Positions 1 to 12,554 of a stretch of DNA of 64,000 bases are shown here, piece after piece; position 1 is the stretch's first letter, and the number at the start of each line of letters is the position of its first letter. Both the position numbers and the translations under genes were made by a program. This DNA comes from Imbricaverruca yamaguchii (lineage: Eukaryota; Arthropoda; Thecostraca; Neoverrucidae), in contig JAOTOL010001643.1 of NCBI GenBank assembly GCA_034440575.1, forward strand, positions 3,625,501 to 3,689,500, in the 5' to 3' direction. The notes beneath the pieces were generated by a model that searched no databases, was not told the DNA's origin, and saw only the letters and a list, made by a program, of their open reading frames with translations.

Positions 1-666
1 TTTCAAGGACTATATTACAGTGACATAGAGTGGCAGCCTTTTGACCCAGACAGCCTTCAATGGAGAAACAGAAGAAATACTCTGGGAGAATTCCCTCAGA
101 ATAATTAACGAGAATTGCATGCCGCGACTGCTCCATTGACTATGCACGCAAAAACCGGCAAAGGTGCATTCTTCTTTGCACCAGTATCGAATGGATATGC
201 GGTGGCTGAAGGATACCACAGATTGTCATTAGCTCACCTTGTGCAGATAATTTCCACAAGCGGTCACCTTGGCGCTCGTTCGGTAATGTTTCAACTGTTG
301 GGCACACGCAACGAGCATTCTGAAGAATAAAAATGTTCCTCCTTATTGGGAAAGCAATATCCCTCCAAGGATAACGATGCATCGTGCAAGCTTCCGGGGA
401 GGAGCAGACATTGGGTAGCTTTACACCTTCCACGAACTTGTGACCGTGCCTACCAAGCGCCATATTGACTATCAATCACACACCTCTCACAGGTGGTTGT
501 TAGCCTGCAACAAATTATCCATTCCCGACGTGCCTGCTGCGGGGTGGAGGCCGGTGCCATATTCACCACTCCCAGCAGGCGTGTATCAGCTCGAGTGCTA
601 CATGGCACAGTCATCACCTCTCACGTACAGCCGCCGTCGGTGGTGATGCAGCACTGCATTTGACAT
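1..666. other. No gene seen
   Basis: Mixed-composition sequence. The short open frames here overlap on both strands, lack recognisable domains and have no splice or codon-bias support. Confidence 0.5.
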
Positions 667-754
667 TGCCATTATACTAGTTAGTTAGTTAGTTATTTGG
701 GCTTTCGGGTGCTTCGACTGGTCTGGACATATTGCGCCCATGCCATTACACTAG
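667..754 (-). mobile_element. Very short retroposed element with target-site duplication
   Basis: A 60-bp insert (681-740) is flanked by a 14-bp direct repeat, TGCCATTATACTAG at 667-680 and TGCCATTACACTAG at 741-754 (one mismatch). Read on the minus strand it begins TGGGCGC, passes through GCCCAAATAA and ends in an AACT-type simple repeat. A second TSD-flanked copy with the same first seven bases lies at 59,364-59,420, and a related piece lies near 8,598. The layout is that of a retroposed non-autonomous element; the family is not identified. Confidence 0.7.
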
Positions 755-3700
755 AGTGTATGAGCATATCATGTTGCTTACAGACTACCGTTTTACTTGT
801 TTGCCGGTAATGTCGCCACCAAACCCTCCGGTTTAGATCGAGTGCTTTGTTTTACGTAACTGATGCAGATTACCGTGACAGTCGGTTCGTTTCAGGGATA
901 TTCTGACTTTTATGATACAATGATTACTTGGGCGAGGAGGATTGGCAGGCAAAACATCTCCTGCAATCGTATTTGCCAGCAAACATATTATTCCTGTTTT
1001 TTGTGTGTAATGTGTTGCTTTCTCTCATGATTCATCGCCATGCATTTAGTCCGGGTGTCAGGCCAACGCCTGAACATTTGTTGTGCCGACTTACGAGTAT
1101 TAACGGCGGACGAATTAACATAATCGCCAAAACAAACACGTTACAGAGAAACTTCATGAAATACTAATTTCACTAGCAGGGGGAGAAACGGATGCTTGGA
1201 TGGTGATTGAAGCACATAGCTAGAATAGATTAAACGACTACTTAACACAGCCGCCAATTGCGTTTCCCGACGCAGAATCGAATATCCTGAGGTGGGGAGT
1301 TAAGGCTTATTAGCTTAAACAATCAGCTGTACGACTGTGAGTCAAATAAAACAGAGACGATTCGACCTTCGCTTTGCGTTCAATCTTATGTAGTGATCAA
1401 GTCAGAATTGTACACCCAATGCAACTTCTTGTCTAAATCCAGCGCATGAATAAAATGTTGGTTAACGGAAGAAAGTTCGTGTTGTAGCTAGTAAGACTAA
1501 CGAACTTGTAGGAAGAGCCAAATACGCCGGAACTGATGAATTCAAAACGCATTGAACTCACCGACCAACGGTGTGTCCTGTTAACACGTGTATTTGTTGG
1601 AGTGGCTCTGGCCTGTCCGACAAGTCAGGAAAACCAGCGCCAGATCATCACCTAAATGAATCAGGTTGTTTTAATTTGAACTTGATCTAGACTACGCCCG
1701 TAATGGCTCAAATGGGACTTGATACCGGTTCGAACTGCAAATGTGTCACAATAATACATACAACATCAATTCCACCCCGGTTGGGAACTCAACCTAGATT
1801 GCTCATCAATGTGCTGTCGTGCTTGATGACCATGCGCTTGTGCCACTTCCGAAGTTTCACAATGTGCCCCGGTGGTTTTAAAAGCGTTAGATGGCTCAGT
1901 TTGTGTTCAGTTTTGGAACATAAACGTTGTGGAGACGCCGCTTTACGGCACAGATAAATCAAACCAAATCCAAAACCCTGCAATGTTTGTTGGCGACGCT
2001 AATGACCACGCATTTGCCGCCTGACTCAAAGCTTACAGCCATGGTAATACAAATTAATCATGCGTGGTTAGGGTGAATGATGATTGATTGTGTGTTCAGG
2101 CATTAAAATTAACTCATGAAAGTGACCTATCCAATATGGTTTCAAGAATGTTACCTACAAGGGAGAAATAGCATAGCGAGTGAACACCGAAATGCGTAGG
2201 TGAAATGCTTGTGCTATTTTATAATGTTTTCTTTCTATGAATGCTTTGAAGTGTTTCGGCATCTGGTGCATCTCATCTTGTCTCGCCAACTTTGTATCTT
2301 TAGCAACTTGCTGATTATTTAATTATTCAACATTTATAATGGCTTAAGCTCTTAAACCAGTAACCGCCATTCAGTTGTGAAATCAGAGCATTCTGCCTGC
2401 CTACTATTAATATCCGCATTTGGGTGTAAGTGGGTGTAAATGCCCATGAGGCGTTTGATTTATTTTGCAGTATTGCGTTTAGTTTATGCTGACGAAATGC
2501 ATGGATTCAAAATAGGAAGCAGCAATGTGGCCAACATCTCATCCTTTGCTGCTGGTGGTATTTATGTGTGGCTGTTGGCTATTCTAGCTCCACATTGAGA
2601 TCCAGAAACCATTGGAGAAACTTCTTCATCCTTGGATGCAGAAGTATTTGAATATGGTACGAAGGAAAGTGACGCAAGTCGACCCCTCCTCCACCCTGGC
2701 TTGAGGCGCACAAAATGGGTTTAGGCCATTAAGGAGACATTGTTCCCGCTTTTCGCACCCAAAAATTGGCGAACTACTTTCCAGATCTTCATGATAATGT
2801 GAGCTAAATGGAAAAAATAACATGCAGAGGGTGGGGGAGGGGACACCATTTGCAGAGCATCTCCTTAGCTCTCGCCCTAGCGTTAATGGCAATAATGCTG
2901 TCATCTCAGGATTGTTTGTTGTTAAATGTATTTGTAAACATTATTGAAACAAAAGAGGTTCTTAAAATGCTTTTACTTTATAAAAACGGAATATATTTGA
3001 TTGTGAATCAGATTATGAATATCGATGGGAAACGTGAAGTCAATATCTTTCAACTTGGCTGAGATATGCTGTATCAGATGTCCAGTGATGATCTTGGTAG
3101 GTGTGGTAAGAAATTAAGTGTTGCACGTCCTCGCTACACCGTTTGGGGTCAGAATGGAGCATGCATCAGCAGCACTACCATCTGCATTGTTTGAAGCCTT
3201 GCGGCCCTATCCATCGTGTAATCTGTCAGTGATTAAATACGACTTTTATTTCTAAAAGCAAGGGGATTTGCATCAATCCCCCACACAATGTGCTTGGGAA
3301 ACTTGTATCACCTCTTCCAGCTTCAGAGAAAATTGTGGTGCATTAATGCGTACCGCATGGTTATCAGATCTAATTCATGGTCTGACCTCAGAATACCACG
3401 GGACCCACCATGACCTCGATATTTTCCTTGTTCATGTATGTCTTTCGTCGCTATCTTAGGATGTAAGGCGCGTGATCGCATACAAATTCGGCCTCTGTTC
3501 TGGTTTGATTTCATGATACTCAACGAAAACCGGAACTTCGCCGATAGGTCTACGTTTACGCTTTGGAATAACTTGTGACGTCACATGTAGCACTTATGGA
3601 AATGTACGTGACTTATAAGAGCTCGTCTTGTAGGGCTGTATCACTTGTCGCCAAAAGAAACGAAATTTCACCGTAACTTTCCAAAGTAAGGAAGGGGTAA

Positions 3701-5188
3701 AATCTGCGCCTCCCTCCAAATTTAATCAGTAATTGAATCGTCATTTTCCGAAAGTTCCACCCCTGCGCGGCAGGCATTGATATCGACCTTCACACTTCGG
3801 ATGACCATTCTCTTCTTGACATGCACTAGTAGCGAAACCGGTCAAGTGAACAGTCAGTGGATGTCGACTTTCTGCGCGTGACAGTTGAGACATTTTCCCA
3901 CCTCTCCTCTCCAGACTGCGCTGACCGATCAGAGCTGTATCAGTTATCACAGTTATCACGTCATCTGCAGCACCAGCGCCCGGCAGTTTGCACCACGTGC
4001 ACACCTCCCGCCTCGGTCGCGTCACAGGCACTGCACCGGCGATTGTCTTCCAAATAAAGGGCGCGAAAACTACGACGGCGCGACCGACCGCACGTTGGCG
4101 GCACGCTGTCTGAAGCGCTCTCAACAGCGCGCGACCAAACGGCCGCCATAGCTTACCGCTTTCAGTCAGTGTCACACCAAACACTAATCCGACGCCTATT
4201 CATTTATCTGCCGAAGAGGTTAAGTTGGCAGCGCCCGCTTCGTTTGTCGACGACGCACACATTATTTTCTTGTAGCTGTCGTCAATAAGGCGATGTGTGG
4301 GCGTTTGAAAGCAATTTGGTTCACAAACGATTTCGTCATTGTCATGGCTGCTTTTGCAAAGCTATATCAAGTTACGAAGAACGTACGAAGCAGTCTAATA
4401 AAATGCACCTTTGGTTAATTGGTAAGCACATATATAGGTCACCACGAAGTAATGTGCATTAACCAGGGGTGGAATAGTTCCTACTATTTTGACCGGACCT
4501 GGATCTCACCATCTTTACCTTGGCCGCACCAACTTCTCCCCTCTTAGCATGGTACTCTATGGAATGGGGCCCGCGAACCAAATGGCACAATTCATTTTCT
4601 CCATGCATTGCGCCCCACCAATAGTTTTCGAGACCTTTCCGCCCATGGCATAAGCCATCATAGTCAGCCTACGTATAAACAACTGGACATACGGGTTCGC
4701 AGACAGCTTCTCATTTAGTCGCAAATCACAGTAAAGCTAAATTATACGCACTCGAATCTGCCTTTAAAATATTAATTGTAATAACAATGCAGTTCTGATT
4801 GTCAGTTGCGGAGTAGAAATTAATATTCCATCAGGAGATAGATCCTTCCAACAATCGGATTGGCCCGGTTCCTTTACATTCACAATGGGTTTAGGTTCCC
4901 AGCTACCAAGTCACCACACACTTGTCAAGTGTTCATACCATCATGAGGCGCTCTCTGGTCACTATGTCACAAGCTAACCACAGATACAGCACTCATGTAA
5001 CCGTCACTGGACCATAAACACAGTGCAAAGCTGTCACTGGATTACAAACATAACACAGAGCTACCACTGGACGGTGGACGCAAAACGTAGCACACTGCAA
5101 CCGTCACTGGACCATAATCGGAGCATAAGCACATCAGTCATCCAGTACTGTACTGCAAGCCCAGCTCACACCTATCACAATATGACGA
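755..5188. other. Intergenic, no recognised gene
   Basis: I see no coding region I can support. The stretch 3,840-4,160 is richer in G+C and CpG than its surroundings and is open on both strands. It could be a promoter or an untranslated first exon, but no product can be named. Confidence 0.5.
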
Positions 5189-5645
5189 GCACCGCACTCG
5201 TCTGCAGCCGTGCCACGAGCACCGCGCGCATCTGTAGCCGTGTCACGAGCGCCGCACGCGTCTGTAGTCATGTAAATAAAAATACAGCACGCGCTTGTAA
5301 CCGTGCCATGAGCACCGCATACGGCTGTAGTTATGCCAAAAATACAGCGCGAGTCCGTGGCCGTGTCACGAGCACCGCACGCGTCTGTAGCCGTGTCACG
5401 GGCACCGCACGCGTCTGTAGCCGTGTCGCGAGCACCGCACGCGTCTGTAGCCGTGTCACGAGCACCGCACGCGTCTGTAGCCGTGTCACGAGCACCGCAC
5501 GCGTCTGTAGCCGTGTCACGAGCACCGCACGCGTCTGTAGCCGTGTCACGAGCACCGCACGCGTCTGTAGCCGTGTCGCGAGCACCGCACGCGTCTGTAG
5601 CCGTGTCACGAGCACCGCACGCGTCTGTAGCCGTGCCACGAGCAC
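5189..5645. repeat. Minisatellite, 30-bp unit, about 15 copies
   Basis: Head-to-tail units contain GCACGCGTCTGTAGCCGTGT and GCACCG. Copies between 5,370 and 5,640 are almost identical; those before 5,370 are more diverged, as expected for an array growing at its right side. Because 30 is divisible by three, several frames on both strands stay open. The predicted peptides (for example TARVCSRVTS repeats) are products of the periodicity, not evidence of a gene. Confidence 0.93.
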
Positions 5646-5757
5646 GGCAGAGGCCGGCGTCTGTCGGCGGCCGCCGGCCGAGCGGTGAGCAGTGAGAGTT
5701 GGTCAGGGCTGCTCCAGCCGCCCGTCGGCAAACACGGCCCTGCCAAGGGCCGCTGAT

Positions 5758-5902
5758 GCCGGGCCGCCCCGAGCCGCCCCGAGCCGCCCCGAGCCGCCTC
5801 GAGCCGCCCCGAGTCACGCCGAGACACGCCGAGACACGCCGAGACACCCCGAGACACCCCGAGACACCCCGAGACACGCCGAGACACGCCGAGACACGCC
5901 AA
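5758..5902. repeat. Minisatellite, 10-bp unit
   Basis: About fourteen 10-bp units. The first block is GAGCCGCCCC and the second shifts to GAGACACGCC and GAGACACCCC. The change of variant along the array suggests successive rounds of slippage. Confidence 0.9.
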
Positions 5903-7423
5903 CCGAGTAAAGCCGGCCGGTGTGGAGGTGCTGCGGTGTCTCGGTGTTGGGCAGCAACACGGCTGTCGTTGAAGCCACACCAGCTACACGCCTCAACTCG
6001 TAAAAATATGTATCAGACGTTTGTAGAAAGCGATGAAGTAACCAACTTAGTTTCAATCGTATGCAAGTGGCATGTGTGCTTCAGTGAACAGAAGCTGATT
6101 ACTCTTTTCAGTGCACAAGATTTGTAAGTTTGAGAACGAGATTCCTATATCGATCGAATGTCAGCTACCTTGTACATTCTTTAATTGATCAGGTGTCTCC
6201 TGTACTCATTATTGTGCAAACATTGGGATCTGCAATGATCGATCGTATTGAGCAGATTGCACGGCGCTCACGGAGGAAAAATGCAGATTTTTGCGTCTGT
6301 TCAAATACCTGCGTAATGGAACATGATACGCCTAATGGATTTACCGACTAATGACATCGGAGATGGCTTGCTGTTTGCAGCGTATGTCATAAAACCGTGA
6401 CGAGCGGTGATAAATGTCAATTTAAAATGTCGTGAAGTCATCGATCATTGGTGCTGGTGGTGGCGGGGTGTTCACCGCTCCCACCGCAGCGTTCCGTCTG
6501 ACGCAGCCGACATCACGCTGTAGGTCCACCGGTCATACGTGATGACGAGGTGTACTGGTGTGCGTGATATCACGACACCAGGGCAACGAACCTAACCACC
6601 AACCCAGCTTCGTGAACGATATCATCGATTTTCGACAGCACAGCAATTCAGACTTTGACGGAAGTTGAGTGTTTAAGATTTTTGACCCATAAACCTGAAG
6701 CTTTATGAAAATAAAGCACCCTCAACCAGGTCGGACCCCCTCTTCCCCCAGGTGAACTTAGATATTTTATGACAGATGGACAAACGCATGAAAATATAAT
6801 TGGATGATTAGTTATAGATGCATGATTCTAATTTTGTCGTTTAGACCTCTTCTCAGGCACGATTTTGACCATCTTTGGCCCATAGCAAACTAAACGCGGG
6901 ACATTGCTGAACCAATAGCACCCAGATACAACAGCGTTTCTCCACCGATTCACATACGGTGCACAATGCACAATATGGTCGCATATATATAATCTTATAA
7001 TTCATCCACATTTGTAACTAGCAGTTGCGCGAAGTTTCTAGTAGTCGTATTAGCAGCAATACAACCCAAGGATAACGCCTTGCATTTTGAAATGATCGCA
7101 TGTATCGAAACCCCATAGATTCGAGCGTTCGTACGACTTCAAGATGGCAGAGGCCTCAGAGCAGGATGTTCAGTGGCGGGGATGGGATACGACCTTGGAG
7201 GCTAAGCTAGATTTGTGCTTTTTCTCATGTGAAGGTCATTCCATGGCCTAACAGGCATATTTTTTTGACGGACTGTTTCCCCGCAACTGTGTCTCAGCTC
7301 CTGGTCTCCGCAGCTCCGCAGCTCCTGGACCATGTTGTCTCGGCTCCTCAGGCTTGACTTGATAGGTCCCGGCTGTCCAGACAGCCGTCTCGCCTCCAGA
7401 GCCGTGTCGTCTGGGTCTGCCGG
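5903..7423. other. No gene seen
   Basis: Average composition, no long open frame with protein-like content and no tandem structure noticed. Confidence 0.5.
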
Positions 7424-7706
7424 CTCATCAGCAGACCCATGCCGCTGCTGCAGGCGCCGGCCGGCTCGCCTGCAGACCCATGCCGCTGCTGTAGGCGCCG
7501 GCTGGCTCATCAGCAGACCCATGCCGCTGCTGTAGGCGCCGGCTGGCTCATCAGCAGACCCATGCCGCTGCCGTAGGCGCCGGCCGGCTCGCCTGCAGAC
7601 CCATGCCGCTGCTGCAGGCGCCGGCCGGCTCATCAGCAGACCCATGCCGCTGCTGTAGGCGCCGGCCGGCTCATCAGCAGACCCATGCCGCTGTTGTAGG
7701 CGCTAG
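7424..7706. repeat. Minisatellite, 41-bp unit, 7 copies
   Basis: Seven units near 7,424, 7,465, 7,505, 7,546, 7,587, 7,628 and 7,669 carry the core CAGACCCATGCCGCTGCTG followed by TAGGCGCCGGC. Two forms alternate, one starting GCTCATCAG and one GCTCGCCTG. A 41-bp period shifts frame at each unit, so it makes no regular peptide. Confidence 0.92.
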
Positions 7707-8026
7707 TACGCCGTCAGACCGACTCGAGTTACCCGGCCGAGGGGGCCGGCCGCGCGGCAGACGAGACGGATGCGCCGGCAGCCGGGCCCAGGCGGAGTCA
7801 GATGGCCTGTCAGCCCGCCGACGACCAGCCGGCGAGCAGCGACAGTAAGCAGTGTAGGCAGTGGCTGGCTGACGGCGACGGACGTTATCGCGCCGACGGC
7901 GGCCGCCGCTCACTGCTCACCGTCGGGCGCGCGCTATCGGCACCTGGCGCGGCGCGGCGCCAGATAGCCTATCGGACGGCCAAGTCGGCCTCCACAGCGC
8001 GGGCTACACCGGCCGGCCGGTCATCT

Positions 8027-8112
8027 CGGTCAGAGCCGGTTAGTGTCGGGTCAGAGCCGGTCAGTGTTGGGTCAGAGCCGGTCAGTGCCGGGTCAGAGCC
8101 GGTCAGTACTTG
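8027..8112. repeat. Short tandem array, 21-bp unit, 4 copies
   Basis: Four units built on TCAGAGCCGGTCAGTG with variable last bases. The array lies in GC-rich sequence in what would be intron 1 of the minus-strand hedgehog gene. Confidence 0.85.
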
Positions 8113-8597
8113 GTTAGGGGTGATCAGTATTAGGTCGCTAGAGGGTCAGATGCGGACAGCGCTTGATCAGTATCTGATAAGCCCGGAGCATCAGGCGTGT
8201 CCTCTGTGAGAAGTGGTCAAAATTAGGCTAAAGGTGGCCAGTTTAATCAAAGGATCTTAGTACTAGGTCAGAATTTTTCGGAGCTAAGCAGCGGCGTACG
8301 GTATGGATAAACCACTTGGCATTGATGAATATTCGCTGTATAGGATTACGTGCATACAATGCAGAAATTTCTGAGCGAAGTTCGCAGCCCCAGATTTATG
8401 GACATTGTCTGGTGTATTTTTGCGCTCTCAAATTCTGACAATAATTTGCACGGTTGACCAGAAAGTCTTTGACGTGTGCTAGTTAAGATTAGGATAACGT
8501 TCTGCCTCTTCGCCTCCAAAAGCAGAGGAAGGTCTCCATATAGGAGGCAGAATTTTGAGAGTAGGAAGACCGAGAAGATTAGGTAAATAAGATATGT

Positions 8598-8645
8598 TAG
8601 TTAGCTAGTTATTTGGGTATTCGGGCGCCTCGACAAGATGTTTCG
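8598..8645 (-). mobile_element. Fragment of the short AACT-tailed element
   Basis: On the minus strand it reads GGCGCCCGAATACCCAAATAA followed by an AACT/AGCT tail, matching the 3' half of the elements at 681-740 and 59,364-59,420. I found no clean flanking duplication, so its 5' limit is uncertain. Confidence 0.5.
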
Positions 8646-8849
8646 AAATATGACCTCACTGGAGTCGGTGAGATGATAATGGAAACGGATGTGGATTGTG
8701 TGCGACGAAAATATGTATTGCTGACTATGGTGGCCAGACATTGGTAACATGATGTACTGTCATCGCCACCTCTACCATCCGATTACGATGGTGACACGCT
8801 GTGCGACATTGTCAGTCAGGTGACACAGCGGTCGCGGCTCGCTCCTCAC

Positions 8850-9167
8850 CTGGGTCATGACGCGGTCGGCGCCGGTGCCCTCCTCGTCCTTAAAGATGAC
8901 ATCCTCACTGTAGTTGGGCACCAGTTCACGGAAGCGCGGGTCCTTGCGCGTGATGGGACCCTCGGGCAGGCCGGACGCGCCCAGCGTGTTCTCGCTGACG
9001 TTGGGCACGTGCTGTTTGTACACGAGCGGCGTGAGCTTGCGCGGCGACCGGCGCCGATAGTGTCCTCGGCCCGGCGCGCAGCCGTGCGCGTCGCAGGCCA
9101 GCAGCCAGAGCAGCAGCAGCAGCCGCCAGCGCAGTCGGCGCATGGCGGCCGGCACATGGGCACTCAT
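8850..9167 (-). CDS. hh: Hedgehog morphogen, first coding exon (signal peptide and start of signalling domain)
   Basis: Hedgehog proteins are secreted, lipid-modified ligands of Patched. This exon encodes 106 residues. Met1 is at 9,167 and a second in-frame Met (residue 9, at 9,143) fits a typical signal-peptide start; residues 9-29 are RRLRW then a leucine-rich core ending ACDAHG. Cleavage there would expose the CAPGRG motif (usually CGPGRG), whose cysteine is palmitoylated in the family. Next come [36 protein letters not shown] and RVMTQ, all hallmarks of the signalling domain, with the acidic DEE residues of the metal site. The frame stops at MTQ followed by a GT donor (8,849-8,848), the conserved first exon boundary of this family. 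The rest of the signalling domain and the Hint autoprocessing domain were not found to the left, so the gene is partial here and intron 1 probably leaves the window. Confidence 0.95.
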
Positions 9168-9560
9168 GGCGCGCGATCAGCCGGGCCTCGGCATGGCGGC
9201 CGGCCGGGCCCTCTCGCCTCCCGACAGACGGCGGCCGTGCGACGGCGCGCGACTGGCCACGTCCCGGCGCACGCTCAACACCGCTGCATCACCATCAATC
9301 ACCGGCCATCCGCGCGCGCCGCCGCCGGTAAATCAGCTGGTGGTGGCAGTGCGTCGCCGCTCGGGTGGCTCTCGCTGTGGCGGCGCGGCGGCGGCGGCGG
9401 CGGCGGCCGGCCGGCGGGGCGGCCGCCGCCGCGCCGGTCGGCCGCTGATTGGTCGCCGGCGCCAGACTGCCCGCAGAGGTGTCGGGACCACCGTCCGGCG
9501 GCCGGCGCGCCCGCCGAGATTAATTACGCCGGCCGCGGCCCACTTAGTCAGCCACACTGC
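9168..9560 (-). promoter_or_regulatory. CpG-rich block upstream of hedgehog exon 1, probable promoter/5' UTR
   Basis: Very GC- and CpG-rich sequence with GGC/GCC runs (for example 9,380-9,435) lies directly upstream of the hedgehog start codon on the minus strand and ends near 9,560, where composition drops. The position fits a promoter and 5' UTR. No TATA box or mapped start site can be claimed. Long open frames here on both strands follow from the scarcity of A/T. Confidence 0.5.
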
Positions 9561-10400
9561 TCATTTCCACAGCAGTTTTGTGAAACCAGAAAAAGCGGCG
9601 GAATGCGGCGGACAATGTTCTCGCCGGTTGGCTGGGGACTTGCGGCGGGTGTTGTGGAAGGTGCTGCTACGTTGAGGAGTGTACGTGCGGTGAGGAGTGG
9701 CTGATGGCTTGGCATTATCGTGATGGTTCCCAATTATAAACGAGTGAGTTAATATGAGATATAGCATGCATAGAAAGCATCATGTGCACGTAATTACTAT
9801 TGAATTATGAATGCTCCTCAAGCGAGCAATGCACCAAAGGGTAATATCAAAGACTCAAGGTGCATGGGCCATGCAGTTATAAGTATGTTCTTACGCGCTT
9901 GCTTCTCATAGGCATGTATCCATAACATGACCACGACTAGAACATCCTTATTTAAGGTGCGAACTTTGAAGGAAAAATCTCCAGATACCGACTGCGCGCC
10001 GGCTTCGGTTATTCTGACATGCGTTAATTATTTTCAAGCAGTATGATTCACTTTTAATGCCGTTTTATCCATGCTATATTATCCGACTGCTTTCGAGATC
10101 GTGATGGGCTTTGACGTGCTTGTCCCGTATCCTTCACTACGAAAATGAGAAATTCAGAACATGGACCTACATATATCTTACTTTCGTGGGAAATGCAACT
10201 TGGCTATCGAAAATTGCGTAAGTTATTCGCTGGTACGGCCTGTCGTTTTCTTCGTATTCTTCTTTTCAGGTTAATAATTTGTTCGGGTTTGTCATCTTTT
10301 TTCTTTCCAACTCCTCTTTTTCCTCCACTGGAGCTAACCTGTATCGTACGTCTTTGCGTTGTGGCTCTCATCCCCACGATTACTTCACCTGTGTGTATAC
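9561..10400. other. No gene seen
   Basis: Upstream flank of hedgehog. Ordinary composition with no supported coding sequence or tandem repeat. Confidence 0.5.
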
Positions 10401-10404
10401 ATGA

Positions 10405-10437
10405 ATGTATGTATGTATGTATGTATGTATGTATGTA

Positions 10438-10478
<41 letters not shown>

Positions 10479-10514
10479 GTGCGTGTTTGTGTGTGTGTGT
10501 GTGTGTGTGTGTGA
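10405..10514. repeat. Microsatellite, TATG then TG repeats
   Basis: A run of TATG units (about 10,405-10,440) passes into TG/CG dinucleotides to 10,514. Confidence 0.97.
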
Positions 10515-11203
10515 CCTTGTTTATGCGAATTCTTCATCTGTTTCTTGATGGACTTTACTTCTCCCCAAGCGATTTGCCCTCACAGTTTCACTTTTTGACA
10601 TGCATTCATCCGCCAAAAAGATGTCTGTCCGGACAAAGTGTCACGTAACATGGAGCCAAATATGCAACAACGTCGCATTTTCTTTGAACACACATGCACT
10701 CCCGGAAATTCCCTTTCGCTGGAAACATTTTATTTTAGAACACGTGTCATTTCACAATATCGGATTGCCCGAGGTGTGTGCACCACAACACCCCACGTGA
10801 CCACCACCACTGCACCAGCCATGGTACGTACACACAGCCAGTGCGACAAACACGTACCCGCCGTCCACGGACGGAGCGCCGTTTCTGGGCAACTTCAGAG
10901 CCGACTACAAACGACACCAATGCTCACTTTTGGCGTGCACGCCCCAGCCGAACAAAGCGCCATACCGTATCAGATTCCCGATAGCAGAGCTTTTCGTGTT
11001 CGACACGAACGTTATCCTTTAATACGGCAGCCATTTTCAGCAGGAATCCGCTTACGAACTGAGTGGGCTTCTGAGACATCACTGCAGGAATGTCGATGTC
11101 GTCAGTCCGCAAGTTTGAAGCCTTTTCGGACTTTCTTAAGTGATGTATTGAGGTATCCGATCTGGGTCGCTGAACCAATGAACATTATAACGCGCTATAT
11201 CCG

Positions 11204-11285
11204 GTGTGTGTGTGTGTGCGTGCGTGCGTGTGTGTGTGTGCGTGCGTGTGTGTGCGTGCTTGCGTGCGTGCGTGCGTGCGTGCGC
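11204..11285. repeat. Microsatellite, TG with GCGTGC interruptions
   Basis: TG dinucleotides interspersed with TGCG steps. Interruptions suggest an older array than the one near 10.4 kb. Confidence 0.95.
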
Positions 11286-11937
11286 TTGGTGTCCATGTGG
11301 TAGGTGTTAGAGCGTGTTGTAGGTGTTAACCGGCGATCATAAATTCGGTTATCTGAAAGTCGACCAAGTTCGATTTGAAAATCGAGCTTTGTCATGAGGA
11401 TGAAGTCGTAGAAGCTCGGCCAATCAAGAGGCAAACGGCGCTGAGATGTCGAAGTTCACCTGCTTCGAAAACCTGCACTCGTTTTTCGATAGCCAATGTA
11501 GGCATGAAATCAGCGGGATCGTGGATAGGATAAGTAAACGGACGAAATTTCCTCCGAAGTATTTTACTTTTAGCAATAGAGCAATACCACAGGAAAATAA
11601 TTCATCCAGGCGGATGCAAAGCTCCATCCATGTGTTTCCATCCCCATGTGTTTCCCAATGAGATGCCGCTTTTGTCAATTTTAACCTAACAAGTAGCGGA
11701 GGTAGACCTGCAAATCCAACTCTGCTATCGAGGGCTTTCTGGAATAATGCAAGATATATACGTATTATAAGCAAATTAGCTATACACAAGCCATATATAA
11801 CCAGGAAATTCTCTAAAAGTTGCAAATACCCCAGTACATATTTACCTGCATCTATTTGAAATATTTAAGGTGTCGTATATATACCTAATATGGCACAGAA
11901 AAACATATCTGCTAATATGCCTAGTTTATATATATAT

Positions 11938-12144
<207 letters not shown>

Positions 12145-12554
12145 TATGTATAAATAATGTAGCACCGTAGATGGTTTCAGATACAATATGCAACCTTTAT
12201 TAAGCACACACATCAACAAAGCCTCTCTAAATAATCTTGGAAAACATCTACCTATCCACTCCCAACCAGTGACTTGTCAAGCTCAGTTCATATCTTTAAC
12301 TTTTATCTCGGTCAATTCGAAAGGGTCGCCGTAAATGGGATCAATACGAGCACTTCTAGAACTCAGCTGCAGGGCGTTCTTATTGCAGTTATGCATACTG
12401 GTCAGCATAAGGCACGGCTAGGGTTGCTAAACAAGCGCGGGCAGGAGGCGGGCTGGGGGCTTTGGGCTGCCCTGTTGCAGGTGCAGTATCAGGCATCGTG
12501 CAGGACAGGGAACTTGTTGGCTGACTGCAGTGAGTGGGATAAACCTTCAGAAGG

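Noticed and set aside
3741..4184. 147-codon minus-strand open frame in a CpG-rich block
   Set aside because: Other frames are open too and no domain or splice signals are seen. More likely GC-rich non-coding or promoter-like sequence.
1..8849. Hedgehog exon 2 on the minus strand
   Set aside because: Looked for the conserved continuation of the signalling domain and found none; the intron probably extends past the left edge.
8820..9704. 294-codon plus-strand open frame opposite hedgehog
   Set aside because: Antisense shadow of the hedgehog exon and the CpG-rich promoter block.
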